A stretch of 9,208 nt of DNA from contig NVVP01000002.1 of assembly GCA_002402245.1 (NCBI GenBank), positions 64,607 through 73,814 on the forward strand, given 5' to 3'. The DNA is from Gammaproteobacteria bacterium (lineage in GTDB: Bacteria > Pseudomonadota > Gammaproteobacteria > Nitrosococcales > Methylophagaceae). Numbering within the stretch: position 1 is the stretch's first letter; the number at the start of each line of letters is the position of its first letter. The notes below the pieces were generated by a model. The model was not told the origin of the DNA. It ran no database searches and saw only the letters and a list, made by a program, of their open reading frames with translations. This document shows, in pieces, positions 1 through 5,585 of the stretch. Made by a program: the position numbers and the translations under genes.

Positions 1-381
1 ATCATGAGCATCTAAATGACCTGTGACATGAACTCGACGCGGAACAAAACAGGTATCAAAGGTATTATTCACTTTTTGGTTCGGCTCTAAAATATTTTCA
101 AAACGCATAATTTGATAGCCACCTGTCATGGTTAGACTACCTTTTTTATCCATACTTAATCCCATCGGTTTGGGTAAGCCAGTTTGATGTATATTGATGC
201 CTCCCTCTTTATTACGCCCAATTAAATAAAGTAAACCAGATTGGTAAGAGGTAAAAGCAATGGAAATATTAAGCTTAGTCAACCTAGCCATCAAACCGCC
301 TGATACGGAGTAGTCAACATTGTTACTCGACTTATTTTTAGCTGTGTCCGTTGTAGGTTTTTGGGAGGCATTTTTACTCAT
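1..381 (-). CDS. TIGR03032/DUF4915-like protein, 5' part (cut by window edge)
   Basis: The first 127 codons of a minus-strand gene run off the left edge with no stop. The start is the ATG at 381-379, preceded by a good ribosome binding site (GAGG about 7 bases upstream). After a polar, Ser/Thr/Asn/Lys-rich N-terminal stretch of about 20 residues come segments I recognise from the TIGR03032 (DUF4915) family: SIAFTSYQSG, LYLIG, LPKPMGLSMD, GGYQIMRFEN, FVPRRVHVTG and the D-A-H-D segment at the window edge. The family is uncharacterised; its repeated strand-like segments suggest a beta-propeller, and members are often associated with TPR or glycan-related proteins. No signal peptide is visible, so it is probably cytoplasmic. 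It is transcribed divergently from the gene at 679. The family call is from remembered motifs; no specific function can be given. Confidence 0.75.
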   Translation of the reverse strand, partial: MSKNASQKPTTDTAKNKSSNNVDYSVSGGLMARLTKLNISIAFTSYQSGLLYLIGRNKEGGINIHQTGLPKPMGLSMDKKGSLTMTGGYQIMRFENILEPNQKVNNTFDTCFVPRRVHVTGHLDAHD

Positions 382-678
382 TCTGAGTCCTCAATAGTTA
401 ATTGTGGGGTAATGGATAAAGTCTATTTTGTGAAAATAGCGAGTAGTATAGCTAAACTTTAGATAGTATTGACAAGATTTATTCGGGATTTATGTTCTAA
501 AAATAACCTAGTAACATGAGAACACAAAGAAAATTACACTTACAATACAGTGTCTTAAATATAAGACTACTAGTTAGCAAATAGGTCTAGATAATTTATC
601 AGTTCTTCTGGGTAAGCTCAGTTAAACTAGGTGAGGTTAAGCCTATGCCCACTATCCAAAATTATTTCAAGGAATAAT
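382..678. promoter_or_regulatory. Divergent intergenic region with candidate promoters and a leader hairpin
   Basis: This AT-rich gap of about 300 bases separates two divergent genes. On the plus strand TTGACA (469-474) is followed after 16 bases by TATGTT (491-496), a plausible sigma-70-like promoter for the gene at 679, which would give a leader of about 175 bases. In that leader, 549-571 can fold into a hairpin (GTCTTA/TAAGAC with a four-base loop, extended by AGT/ACT across one bulged base) with no following T-run. On the minus strand TATACT (450-445) could be the -10 box of the TIGR03032-like gene, but no well-spaced -35 was found. I see no gene in this region. Confidence 0.4.
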
Positions 679-1647
679 ATGATCGTCCCTCAATATTGGT
701 CTGAATCAAAACTTAAAAAAATAGTAAATGGAAAACAATTTACTTTAAAACGGTTCGGTTGGTCAGACGTCAGTGAACTCGATGCTAAAGTACATGCTGA
801 TGAAAGACTAAAAGAAGCTGAACAGAATTTAGATTCAGATGGCGATATTAGACGAATAGATCATAAGGTGCCTTACAATGGTGCTGAAGGAATCCCTATT
901 CGAGAGGAAATAATTTCACGTCATCAAGATAATGTCATTACTAGAAATAGCTATGGTGCACTCTGTATTAATACGCCTAATGTGCTTTTTGCAGATGTTG
1001 ATATTCAATACACTCCTTCATATAAAATATATCTGCTTGCAGCTGTACTACTTATAGCGATAACGAGTGTCGTTGCATTCCTCCTATCTTCTTGGACTGC
1101 TTTTATTTTGGGTGCTTTAGCCACTCTATTTTTTACTGCATCATTAGCCTCTAGATTAGACCGTAGTATAAAAGACGATCCTGAAGACCTAGCATTACAA
1201 ACAATCAAACAGGTTGCTCAAGCAGATCCAAGCTTAAACCTTAGAGTGTATAGAACTCCGATGGGATTTAGAGTGTTAGTGATGAATAGTATCTTTGACC
1301 CTCGACAGGAAAGTACTATTGAGCTACTAAATAGCTTTAATTCTGATCGCCTATATACTCAGATGTGTAAAAATCAAAACTGTTTTAGAGCTAGAGTGAG
1401 CCCCAAACCATGGCGAATTAATATAGACAGACTTAAACCTACTCCTGGCACTTGGCCGATTAAATACAAGCACATGGCTAATCGACAGCAGTGGGTTGAA
1501 CACTATAATAAAGCATCAGAAGCTTACTCTTCATACCACTTTATTATGCAACTAGGTTCAAATACCGTTGTGCCTGAGACTGAATATGTGCGTGAATTAC
1601 ATGATAGTTATTCTAAAGTGAATCTGAATAATCTCGACTTAGCATAA
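679..1647 (+). CDS. Conserved protein of unknown function with a two-helix membrane hairpin
   Basis: A 322-residue protein. I chose ATG 679 over an in-frame GTG at 631 because AAGGA sits 5 bases upstream and the residues that follow (MIVPQYW, then FGWSD) read like a conserved family N-terminus. The N-terminal soluble part (1-112) contains KVPYNGAEGIPIREEI (63-78) and RNSYGALCINTPNVLFADVD (89-108). Two hydrophobic segments follow at about 115-136 and 139-158, joined by a very short turn, so both ends should face the cytoplasm. The C-terminal part has RVYRTPMGFRVLV (189-201), a Cys pair in CKNQNC (230-235), and FRARVSPKPWR (236-246). I recall similar hypothetical proteins in other bacteria but no assigned function. 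The DxD followed by a basic/aromatic strand is noted as a finding. The codon composition is AT-rich, like the accessory genes downstream. Confidence 0.8.
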   Translation: MIVPQYWSESKLKKIVNGKQFTLKRFGWSDVSELDAKVHADERLKEAEQNLDSDGDIRRIDHKVPYNGAEGIPIREEIISRHQDNVITRNSYGALCINTPNVLFADVDIQYTPSYKIYLLAAVLLIAITSVVAFLLSSWTAFILGALATLFFTASLASRLDRSIKDDPEDLALQTIKQVAQADPSLNLRVYRTPMGFRVLVMNSIFDPRQESTIELLNSFNSDRLYTQMCKNQNCFRARVSPKPWRINIDRLKPTPGTWPIKYKHMANRQQWVEHYNKASEAYSSYHFIMQLGSNTVVPETEYVRELHDSYSKVNLNNLDLA

Positions 1648-1665
1648 TAAAGCTGGATTTTAAAT

Positions 1666-1670
1666 AAGGA
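1666..1670 (+). promoter_or_regulatory. Ribosome binding site retained by the dehydrogenase relic
   Basis: AAGGA lies about 9 bases before the GTG at 1680. The relic of the dehydrogenase gene therefore keeps an apparently usable translation start although it encodes only 27 codons. Confidence 0.5.
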
Positions 1671-1679
1671 ATATAAGTC

Positions 1680-1763
1680 GTGTCAGACAACGAGAACAAT
1701 AAAGACAAAGTAGCACTCATCACTGCTTCAACATCTGTACCAGAAAAGAAATTTATTACCTAA
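1680..1763 (+). pseudogene. Truncated relic of the short-chain dehydrogenase gene (5' end)
   Basis: Starting at GTG 1680 the reading frame gives VSDNENNKDKVALITAST and stops after 27 codons. It matches the N-terminus of the intact dehydrogenase at 2953 (VSDQDNKGRVALITGST). At the DNA level about 43 of 52 bases agree by eye, with one 3-base gap, including a 12-base identical run (AGTAGCACTCAT) and an identical AGTCGTGTCAGA at the start codon. The NAD(P)-binding TGxxxGxG motif is destroyed: the first Gly is Ala and the sequence diverges directly afterwards. The relic cannot encode an enzyme. Its last bases, ACCTAACC-TTTAAG (1758-1771), resemble the 3' end of the intact gene (3695-3706), so it may be an internal deletion rather than a simple truncation; this second point is weak. 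Confidence 0.8.
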
Positions 1764-1900
1764 CCTTTAAGTATCGATATTTCCTGATATTTACTTAACC
1801 CTAAGCTGTATACTGAAATACGGTTCATGCCCCCTTTTATAAATTTATCGAATACAATTACTGTATTTTAATACCTTCAACCAAGATGTATACCAAACTC
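1758..1900 (+). pseudogene. Possible decayed continuation: dehydrogenase 3' end and start of membrane-protein gene
   Basis: Short matches appear in the same order as in 3691-3800: ACCTAACC-TTTAAG against ACCTAACTTAAG; TTAACCCTAAGCT (1796-1808) against TTAACTAAGCT; CCCCTTTTATAAAT against CCGCTTTTAAAT; and GAATACAATTACTG against GAACTATAATTATTG. Collinearity suggests a decayed copy of the dehydrogenase-membrane protein junction, lying just before the lipoprotein start. Each match is short and AT-rich, so chance similarity cannot be excluded by eye. No reading frame survives here. Confidence 0.35.
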
Positions 1901-1901
1901 T

Positions 1902-2810
1902 ATGAAAATAACCATTATTCGTGCAATTCTATTAATAACCATTTTTCTTCAACTTTCAGCTTGTGTGTCACTAGATAGAACTAAACCTGCCCCCACACAA
2001 AACCAATCTATAACAATTAACTATACCGACGAAGAACTATCAGGATGGTCTGACTTACCTGTTGGAGCACATCGTGTTCCTGACAGCCAAGTTATAGTTT
2101 CAGGTCATCAATCAAATGGACTTATCGGAGTATTACTCGGACCATTAGGACTAGTAATACAAGATACGGTTGACTCAAGCCGTGCATCCAACAATACTAA
2201 AGAAGCTAGAAATAGCTTAAATATTACGCTAACAAATGAAGCTAAAAAAATATCAAAAAAGTTGCTTGAATCCCCTGAATTCGAAAATAAATTTACAACT
2301 AAAAATAAAGCTGAAACTCCTAAACTAGATGTAACTACAGCAGTTATTTTAACCTTTGTAACAGATACCGATATACGCCCATACGTATTACTTCAAGTAA
2401 ATATGACGGACTCAAATAGTAACTCTATTTGGAAAACACGCTATATTGCATCATCGGGAGAGCCTAAGCCTTTACTTGGTTCTAATGGCTGGATAGAAAA
2501 TGGAGGGGGAAAACTCAAAGAAACTATATCAGCTAACTTAAAAAATGCTATTGAGTTTATGTTAACTGATATTGCTCAACCTTATTCTCGCGATGACTCC
2601 AAAATAATAATTGCACAAGGTTATTTTCCATATGTCCGTAAACGACTGCAAGTGGGTGGTTACCAACTCCTAGAAAATAATGATTATATTGCTTTTCTTC
2701 CTAGAGTTGGTGATGCAATGATCTTTTCTGGAGTTAATATTATGGGTAAATCAGTAACCACATTTAGGACTTCTGAACCTGACGATTCATTTTTTAAAGT
2801 TTTAGACTAA
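1902..2810 (+). CDS. Predicted lipoprotein of unknown function
   Basis: A 302-residue protein with a clear lipoprotein signal: basic MKITIIR, hydrophobic ILLITIFLQ, then the lipobox LSAC (18-21), so Cys21 should be lipidated. The following Val-Ser lacks the Asp that retains lipoproteins in the inner membrane, which favours outer-membrane sorting. The mature part has a Thr/Pro/Asn-rich linker, a Gly/Leu-rich hydrophobic patch at about 73-88 (LIGVLLGPLGLV), a Lys-rich stretch (100-140), and a beta-rich C-terminal half. I do not recognise the family. No strong ribosome binding site precedes the ATG, but no better in-frame start exists. It lies between relics of the dehydrogenase (upstream) and hupE (downstream), which suggests that it was inserted into, or retained within, a decayed duplicate of the neighbouring block. 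Confidence 0.75.
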   Translation: MKITIIRAILLITIFLQLSACVSLDRTKPAPTQNQSITINYTDEELSGWSDLPVGAHRVPDSQVIVSGHQSNGLIGVLLGPLGLVIQDTVDSSRASNNTKEARNSLNITLTNEAKKISKKLLESPEFENKFTTKNKAETPKLDVTTAVILTFVTDTDIRPYVLLQVNMTDSNSNSIWKTRYIASSGEPKPLLGSNGWIENGGGKLKETISANLKNAIEFMLTDIAQPYSRDDSKIIIAQGYFPYVRKRLQVGGYQLLENNDYIAFLPRVGDAMIFSGVNIMGKSVTTFRTSEPDDSFFKVLD

Positions 2811-2817
2811 ATTGTAG

Positions 2818-2948
2818 TGGTCAACTTATTTCCCTTTTTATCTTACGTTAGCAATACAGGTAGGTTTGTCTCGAAGGTTAAGTCATCTGGTCCTTGGATT
2901 TTTACTATTCTCAGTATTGAAATATTAAATTCTCAAATGAGGTCGTTC
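2818..2948 (+). pseudogene. Decayed internal fragment of hupE (codons about 15-53)
   Basis: This stretch aligns with 4834-4965 inside the intact hupE. From CCCTTTTTATCTTACG (2832) to CCTTGG (2892-2897) about three quarters of bases agree, with identical runs such as ATCTTACG, TAGCAAT and TTTGTC. Farther on, ATATTAA (2922-2928) and CTCAAATG (2932-2939) sit at the same 10-base separation as in hupE (4947 and 4957). A one-base insertion near 2872-2880 and a deletion of about 10 bases between CTTGG and ATATTAA break the frame. The segment matching HupE SYASNAGGFVAG is still readable. The intact dehydrogenase starts only a few bases after the relic. Confidence 0.8.
2937..2942 (+). promoter_or_regulatory. 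Ribosome binding site of the dehydrogenase, inside the hupE relic
   Basis: The GAGG at 2939-2942 lies 10 bases before the GTG start at 2953 and is the only good ribosome binding site there. It falls within the sequence that aligns to hupE (AAATGGGGGG in the intact gene), so the translation signal appears to derive from former coding DNA. Confidence 0.5.
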
Positions 2949-2952
2949 AGTC

Positions 2953-3705
2953 GTGTCAGATCAAGATAATAAAGGCAGAGTAGCACTCATTACTGGTTCG
3001 ACATTAGGTATTGGAAAAGCAATTGCTGAAAAACTCGCTAATGATGGTTTTACTATTGCCTTCCACTCCCGAACATCCGTTAATGAAGGTGAAGCTCTAG
3101 CCTCCTCTTATAAAAATGCTAGTTACACCCAGGCTGATTTGTCTGACCAAGATCAAACTAAAGCTTTAATTTCAGCTGTTATGTCGAAGCATGGCCGCTT
3201 AGATGTATTAGTCAACAATGCCGGTATCAATGCCATAATACCGCACAGTGATCTTAAAGCAGCCTCAGCTGAAATATGGCGAAGCCTTTATGAAGTTAAT
3301 GTTATCGCGCCATGGACGCTTATTGCTGAAGCAGAACAGGCTCTGCGAGAAACATCTACCTCAGCATGTCCAAGTTGTATTATCAATATCAGCTCTCATG
3401 CAGGCATTCGTCCTAAAGGCGCCTCTATTCCTTACGCAGCGAGTAAAGCAGCTCTTAATCATATGACTCAACTACTTGCACTAAATTTATCACCAGTCAT
3501 TCGTGTCAATGCTATCGCACCCGGTCTTGTTGACACCGAAATGACCAAGACGTGGCTAGATGCACAAGTACTTTGGCAACAGAAATCACCGATGGGTCGG
3601 GCAGCTAAACCTGAAGAGATTGCTCACCTAGCCTCAATGCTCGTTTCTAGTCATTATCTCACTGGTGAAATACTACTTTCTGACGGTGGATTGAACCTAA
3701 CTTAA
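2953..3705 (+). CDS. Short-chain dehydrogenase/reductase (SDR), FabG-like
   Basis: A 250-residue classical SDR, the usual length, predicted to be a cytoplasmic NAD(P)H-dependent oxidoreductase. Visible motifs are the Rossmann TGSTLGIG (14-21), a basic residue after the second strand (HSR, Arg40) that suggests NADPH preference, Asp62, NNAG (88-91), Asn116, the catalytic serine (Ser148 in NISS, 13 residues before the tyrosine), YAASK (Tyr161, Lys165), and NAIAPGLVDTEM (187-198). Start GTG 2953 is supported by GAGG and by the same GTG in the upstream relic. It resembles 3-oxoacyl-ACP reductase-type enzymes, but the substrate cannot be told from sequence, and no other fatty-acid gene is nearby. 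The next gene starts 32 bases downstream, so the two are probably cotranscribed. Confidence 0.93.
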   Translation: MSDQDNKGRVALITGSTLGIGKAIAEKLANDGFTIAFHSRTSVNEGEALASSYKNASYTQADLSDQDQTKALISAVMSKHGRLDVLVNNAGINAIIPHSDLKAASAEIWRSLYEVNVIAPWTLIAEAEQALRETSTSACPSCIINISSHAGIRPKGASIPYAASKAALNHMTQLLALNLSPVIRVNAIAPGLVDTEMTKTWLDAQVLWQQKSPMGRAAKPEEIAHLASMLVSSHYLTGEILLSDGGLNLT

Positions 3706-3737
3706 GGTTATAAAATTAACTAAGCTAAGAGAATAAA

Positions 3738-4142
3738 ATGGAACAACAACCGCTTTTAAATAGAACTATAATTATTGCTAGAGTTCTATCAATGTATTTC
3801 TTAGTAACGGGTATGGGATTTTTATTATCAGCTGACTTTTTCAATAAAATGATCATTCAACTAGGCTCTGACCCAGTTTTGATTAACTTATCAGGAATGG
3901 TGCACTTCTTTATCGGAGCCACCATAATTACTATTCATTTTTATTGGAAAACACCATTGCAGATCATTGTTTCTTTATTAGGAACATTATTTCTCATTAA
4001 AGGAACACTATTAATAGTGTTCCCTGAACTGACGTTGAAAACAGCTAATAACCCAATTCAAAACGTGTCTTTAATGGCGGCGGGGTTTATCTTCATTGGG
4101 CTTAGTATTGGCTATTTGGCTTTCACTAAGTCGGTCAAATAA
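3738..4142 (+). CDS. Small four-helix membrane protein of unknown function
   Basis: A 134-residue inner-membrane protein with four predicted helices at about 10-32, 47-69, 74-95 and 107-128 and short loops. Asp/Pro/Asn residues lie in the first loop (SDPVLIN) and an NNPIQN segment precedes the last helix. ATG 3738 has a purine-rich AAGAGA 5-6 bases upstream. The fold outline resembles small DoxX-like or DUF membrane proteins, but I see no diagnostic motif and assign no function. It lies between the SDR (32-base gap) and the GFA protein (62-base gap) on the same strand, probably one transcription unit. Confidence 0.8.
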   Translation: MEQQPLLNRTIIIARVLSMYFLVTGMGFLLSADFFNKMIIQLGSDPVLINLSGMVHFFIGATIITIHFYWKTPLQIIVSLLGTLFLIKGTLLIVFPELTLKTANNPIQNVSLMAAGFIFIGLSIGYLAFTKSVK

Positions 4143-4204
4143 TTAATCGTTCGGCTAACAAAAAATATCAATTAAGTATTTTTTATATCTAATAGGTAAA
4201 TAAT

Positions 4205-4621
4205 ATGAGTACAGTAGATTATCCAATCAAAGGTTCTTGCCAATGTGGCAATATTAGCTATGAACTGCTTGCAGCTCCTTCAATGATTGTGGCTTGCCAC
4301 TGTAAGCAATGCCAAAAACTGTCTACAAGCGCGTTTAGTATCACTGCTATGGTTGATGCTGAGAATATAAAGTTTCACGGGGTCATGTCTGAATGGAGCC
4401 GTCCTGCAGATAGTGGTAATATTGCAGCGGCTAAGTTTTGTCCTAACTGTGGTAACCGAATCTATCATTTCAACCCTGATAAACCCGATAAGATTAAATT
4501 AAAACCTGCTAATTTATCTGATACTCGAATAATCAAGCCTACCGTTCATGTATGGGTGAGCGAGAAGCAGGATTGGTTTCAAATTCCTGACGGTGTAAAA
4601 GTGTTTGATAAACAGCCATAA
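4205..4621 (+). CDS. GFA-family (glutathione-dependent formaldehyde-activating enzyme-like) zinc protein
   Basis: A 138-residue protein with the complete cysteine set of the GFA (CENP-V/GFA) domain: GSCQCGNISYE (Cys12, Cys14), CHCKQCQK (Cys31, Cys33, Cys36) and FCPNCGNRIYH (Cys79, Cys82), which should bind zinc. The C-terminal part (HVWVSEKQDWFQIPDGVKVFDKQP) is also typical of the family. The founding member was reported to assist condensation of formaldehyde with glutathione, but most relatives have no proven activity, so the name should be read as a family label. It is cytoplasmic. ATG 4205 follows AGG in TAATAGGTAAATAAT. It is on the same strand as the upstream SDR and membrane protein and 184 bases before hupE. 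Confidence 0.9.
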   Translation: MSTVDYPIKGSCQCGNISYELLAAPSMIVACHCKQCQKLSTSAFSITAMVDAENIKFHGVMSEWSRPADSGNIAAAKFCPNCGNRIYHFNPDKPDKIKLKPANLSDTRIIKPTVHVWVSEKQDWFQIPDGVKVFDKQP

Positions 4622-4672
4622 TAGCTCGTCAGAAATCAATCCATTAATAACTAACTCTTGTCATGTACTTAC

Positions 4673-4735
4673 TTTAGCCAGCTAAACATAGAACATAATT
4701 ACAAAATAAGTGGCTTGAGCTATACCCAGCTTATT
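4673..4735 (+). promoter_or_regulatory. Palindrome and hairpin between the GFA gene and hupE
   Basis: TTTAGC-CA-GCTAAA (4673-4686) is a perfect 6+6 inverted repeat with a 2-base spacer, a possible operator. Just downstream AATAAG-TGG (4705-4713) can pair with CCA-(G)-CTTATT (4726-4735), a 9-bp stem with one bulge and a 12-base loop. No T-run follows, so it is not a standard terminator. Neither site matches a regulator I can name. Confidence 0.3.
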
Positions 4736-4758
4736 CAACACGCTTAAATGAGCATTAT

Positions 4759-4764
4759 TATAAA
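4759..4764 (+). promoter_or_regulatory. Candidate -10 box upstream of hupE
   Basis: TATAAA matches five of six bases of the sigma-70 -10 consensus and lies 42 bases before the hupE start. No good -35 box is correctly spaced, so this is only a candidate. The 184-base gap and the hairpin before it favour a separate promoter for hupE. Confidence 0.25.
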
Positions 4765-4805
4765 ATAACCTGCTCAGCAACTACTTATATCTCTAAGGAA
4801 ATAAT

Positions 4806-5372
4806 ATGAAGAAAACCCTACTCCCTCTTATATTGCTAATGTTATTACCCTCTTCATCTTACGCTAGCAATGCAGGTGGATTTGTCGCGGGCTTAAGCCA
4901 CCCAGTGCTTGGCTTTGATCATCTTTTAGCGATGTTAAGTGTGGGTATATTAAGTGCTCAAATGGGGGGCCGATCTATTTGGACTGTACCTGCTACTTTT
5001 GTCATTGTAATGTTATTTGGAGGCATGCTTGGTATACAAGGCTGGCCTCTTTTCTTAGTTGAATCAGGCATCGCCTTTTCTGTATTGGCTCTGGGCATTG
5101 CACTGAGTGCAGAGAAAAAACTATCTGCTTTAATAGCGATGATATTTGTCGGTGGCTTCGCTTTATTTCATGGCTATGCCCATGGCAGTGAAATACCTTC
5201 ACTTGCTAACCCCGTTGACTATGCCACTGGATTTATTTTAGGTACTGCTTGCCTACATATTATGGGTGTGTTGATTGGTCTACTCGCTGAAAAGCTTCAA
5301 CATGGTCGACAATTACTTCGTTATATCGGGGCCGGTATTGCAGGAATAGGCTTTCACTTACTCATTTTATAG
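4806..5372 (+). CDS. hupE: HupE/UreJ-family nickel permease
   Basis: A 188-residue integral membrane protein. The N-terminal signal MKKTLLPLILLMLLPSSSYA fits cleavage after Ala20. The family's two metal-site motifs are present: HX5DH as HPVLGFDH (His32, Asp38, His39) and FHGXAHGXE as FHGYAHGSE (121-129). Further hydrophobic segments give about six helices. In Rhizobium leguminosarum HupE was shown to transport nickel for hydrogenase, and UreJ does so near urease; neither enzyme is encoded in this window, so the nickel user must lie elsewhere, and cobalt remains possible. ATG 4806 has a strong AAGGA site. A decayed fragment of this gene lies at 2818-2948. The gene converges on the minus-strand genes to its right, with a tmcA relic between. 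Confidence 0.9.
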   Translation: MKKTLLPLILLMLLPSSSYASNAGGFVAGLSHPVLGFDHLLAMLSVGILSAQMGGRSIWTVPATFVIVMLFGGMLGIQGWPLFLVESGIAFSVLALGIALSAEKKLSALIAMIFVGGFALFHGYAHGSEIPSLANPVDYATGFILGTACLHIMGVLIGLLAEKLQHGRQLLRYIGAGIAGIGFHLLIL

Positions 5373-5394
5373 GTGAAACTCAATTATCACAAAT

Positions 5395-5558
5395 TACTTT
5401 AAACAAGTCCCGTACGTAATGCAGTGACAAGCCCTTTTTTTACCACTATAACCTAGCTTATAGGTAATATACTGCCTATCGCGTACGCTACTGTAAAAAA
5501 GCCATCATTACTAACGGTCTTTATACTGAGGTTAAGTTAAAAAGCTGTGATTGGCGTA
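5395..5558 (-). pseudogene. Decayed duplicate of the tmcA 3' end
   Basis: This stretch aligns with 6550-6708, the last 50 or so codons of tmcA (residues about 618-668), in the same orientation. TACCACTATAA (5441-5451) is identical to 6592-6602, followed by CTAG-TTAT-GG-AATATA-TGC-TATC at matching spacing, and farther right GAGGTTAAG and TGTGATTGGC are shared. By eye about three quarters of bases agree. Two 4-base insertions (each producing CGTACG, at 5411 and 5482) break the frame. The fragment has no start and cannot encode a functional protein. It abuts the 3' end of hupE and is separated from intact tmcA by the two genes at 5586-6498. Confidence 0.85.
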
Positions 5559-5585
5559 TTTTTAAGGGGATGCAAGCTGACCACT

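Noticed and set aside
516..584. A 22-codon reading frame in the leader of the gene at 679
   Set aside because: It has no ribosome binding site and a composition expected of random AT-rich DNA; not supported as a leader peptide.
631..678. N-terminal extension of the 322-residue protein from GTG 631
   Set aside because: The extra 16 residues look non-family-like, and ATG 679 has the proper ribosome binding site.
1005..1208. Antisense reading frame opposite the membrane-hairpin segment
   Set aside because: It is the complement of a coding region, with no ribosome binding site and no recognisable protein.
1648..2952. Mobile element explanation (insertion sequence or integron cassettes) for the gene relics
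   Set aside because: No transposase, integrase, terminal inverted repeats, target-site duplication or attC-like sites were found around the relics.
3248..3466. Overlapping reading frame within the dehydrogenase gene
   Set aside because: It lies entirely inside a well-supported SDR coding frame with all catalytic motifs; it is a shadow frame.
4160..4184. AAAAAATA/TATTTTTT inverted repeat between the membrane protein and GFA genes, considered as a terminator
   Set aside because: The 8-bp stem is A-T only and would be unstable; the T tract is part of the stem itself. Chance in AT-rich DNA is likely.
5411..5487. Two CGTACG palindromes in the tmcA relic, considered as recombination or insertion footprints
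   Set aside because: Only two short copies with no matching flanks; 4-base insertions in a decaying sequence explain them equally well.
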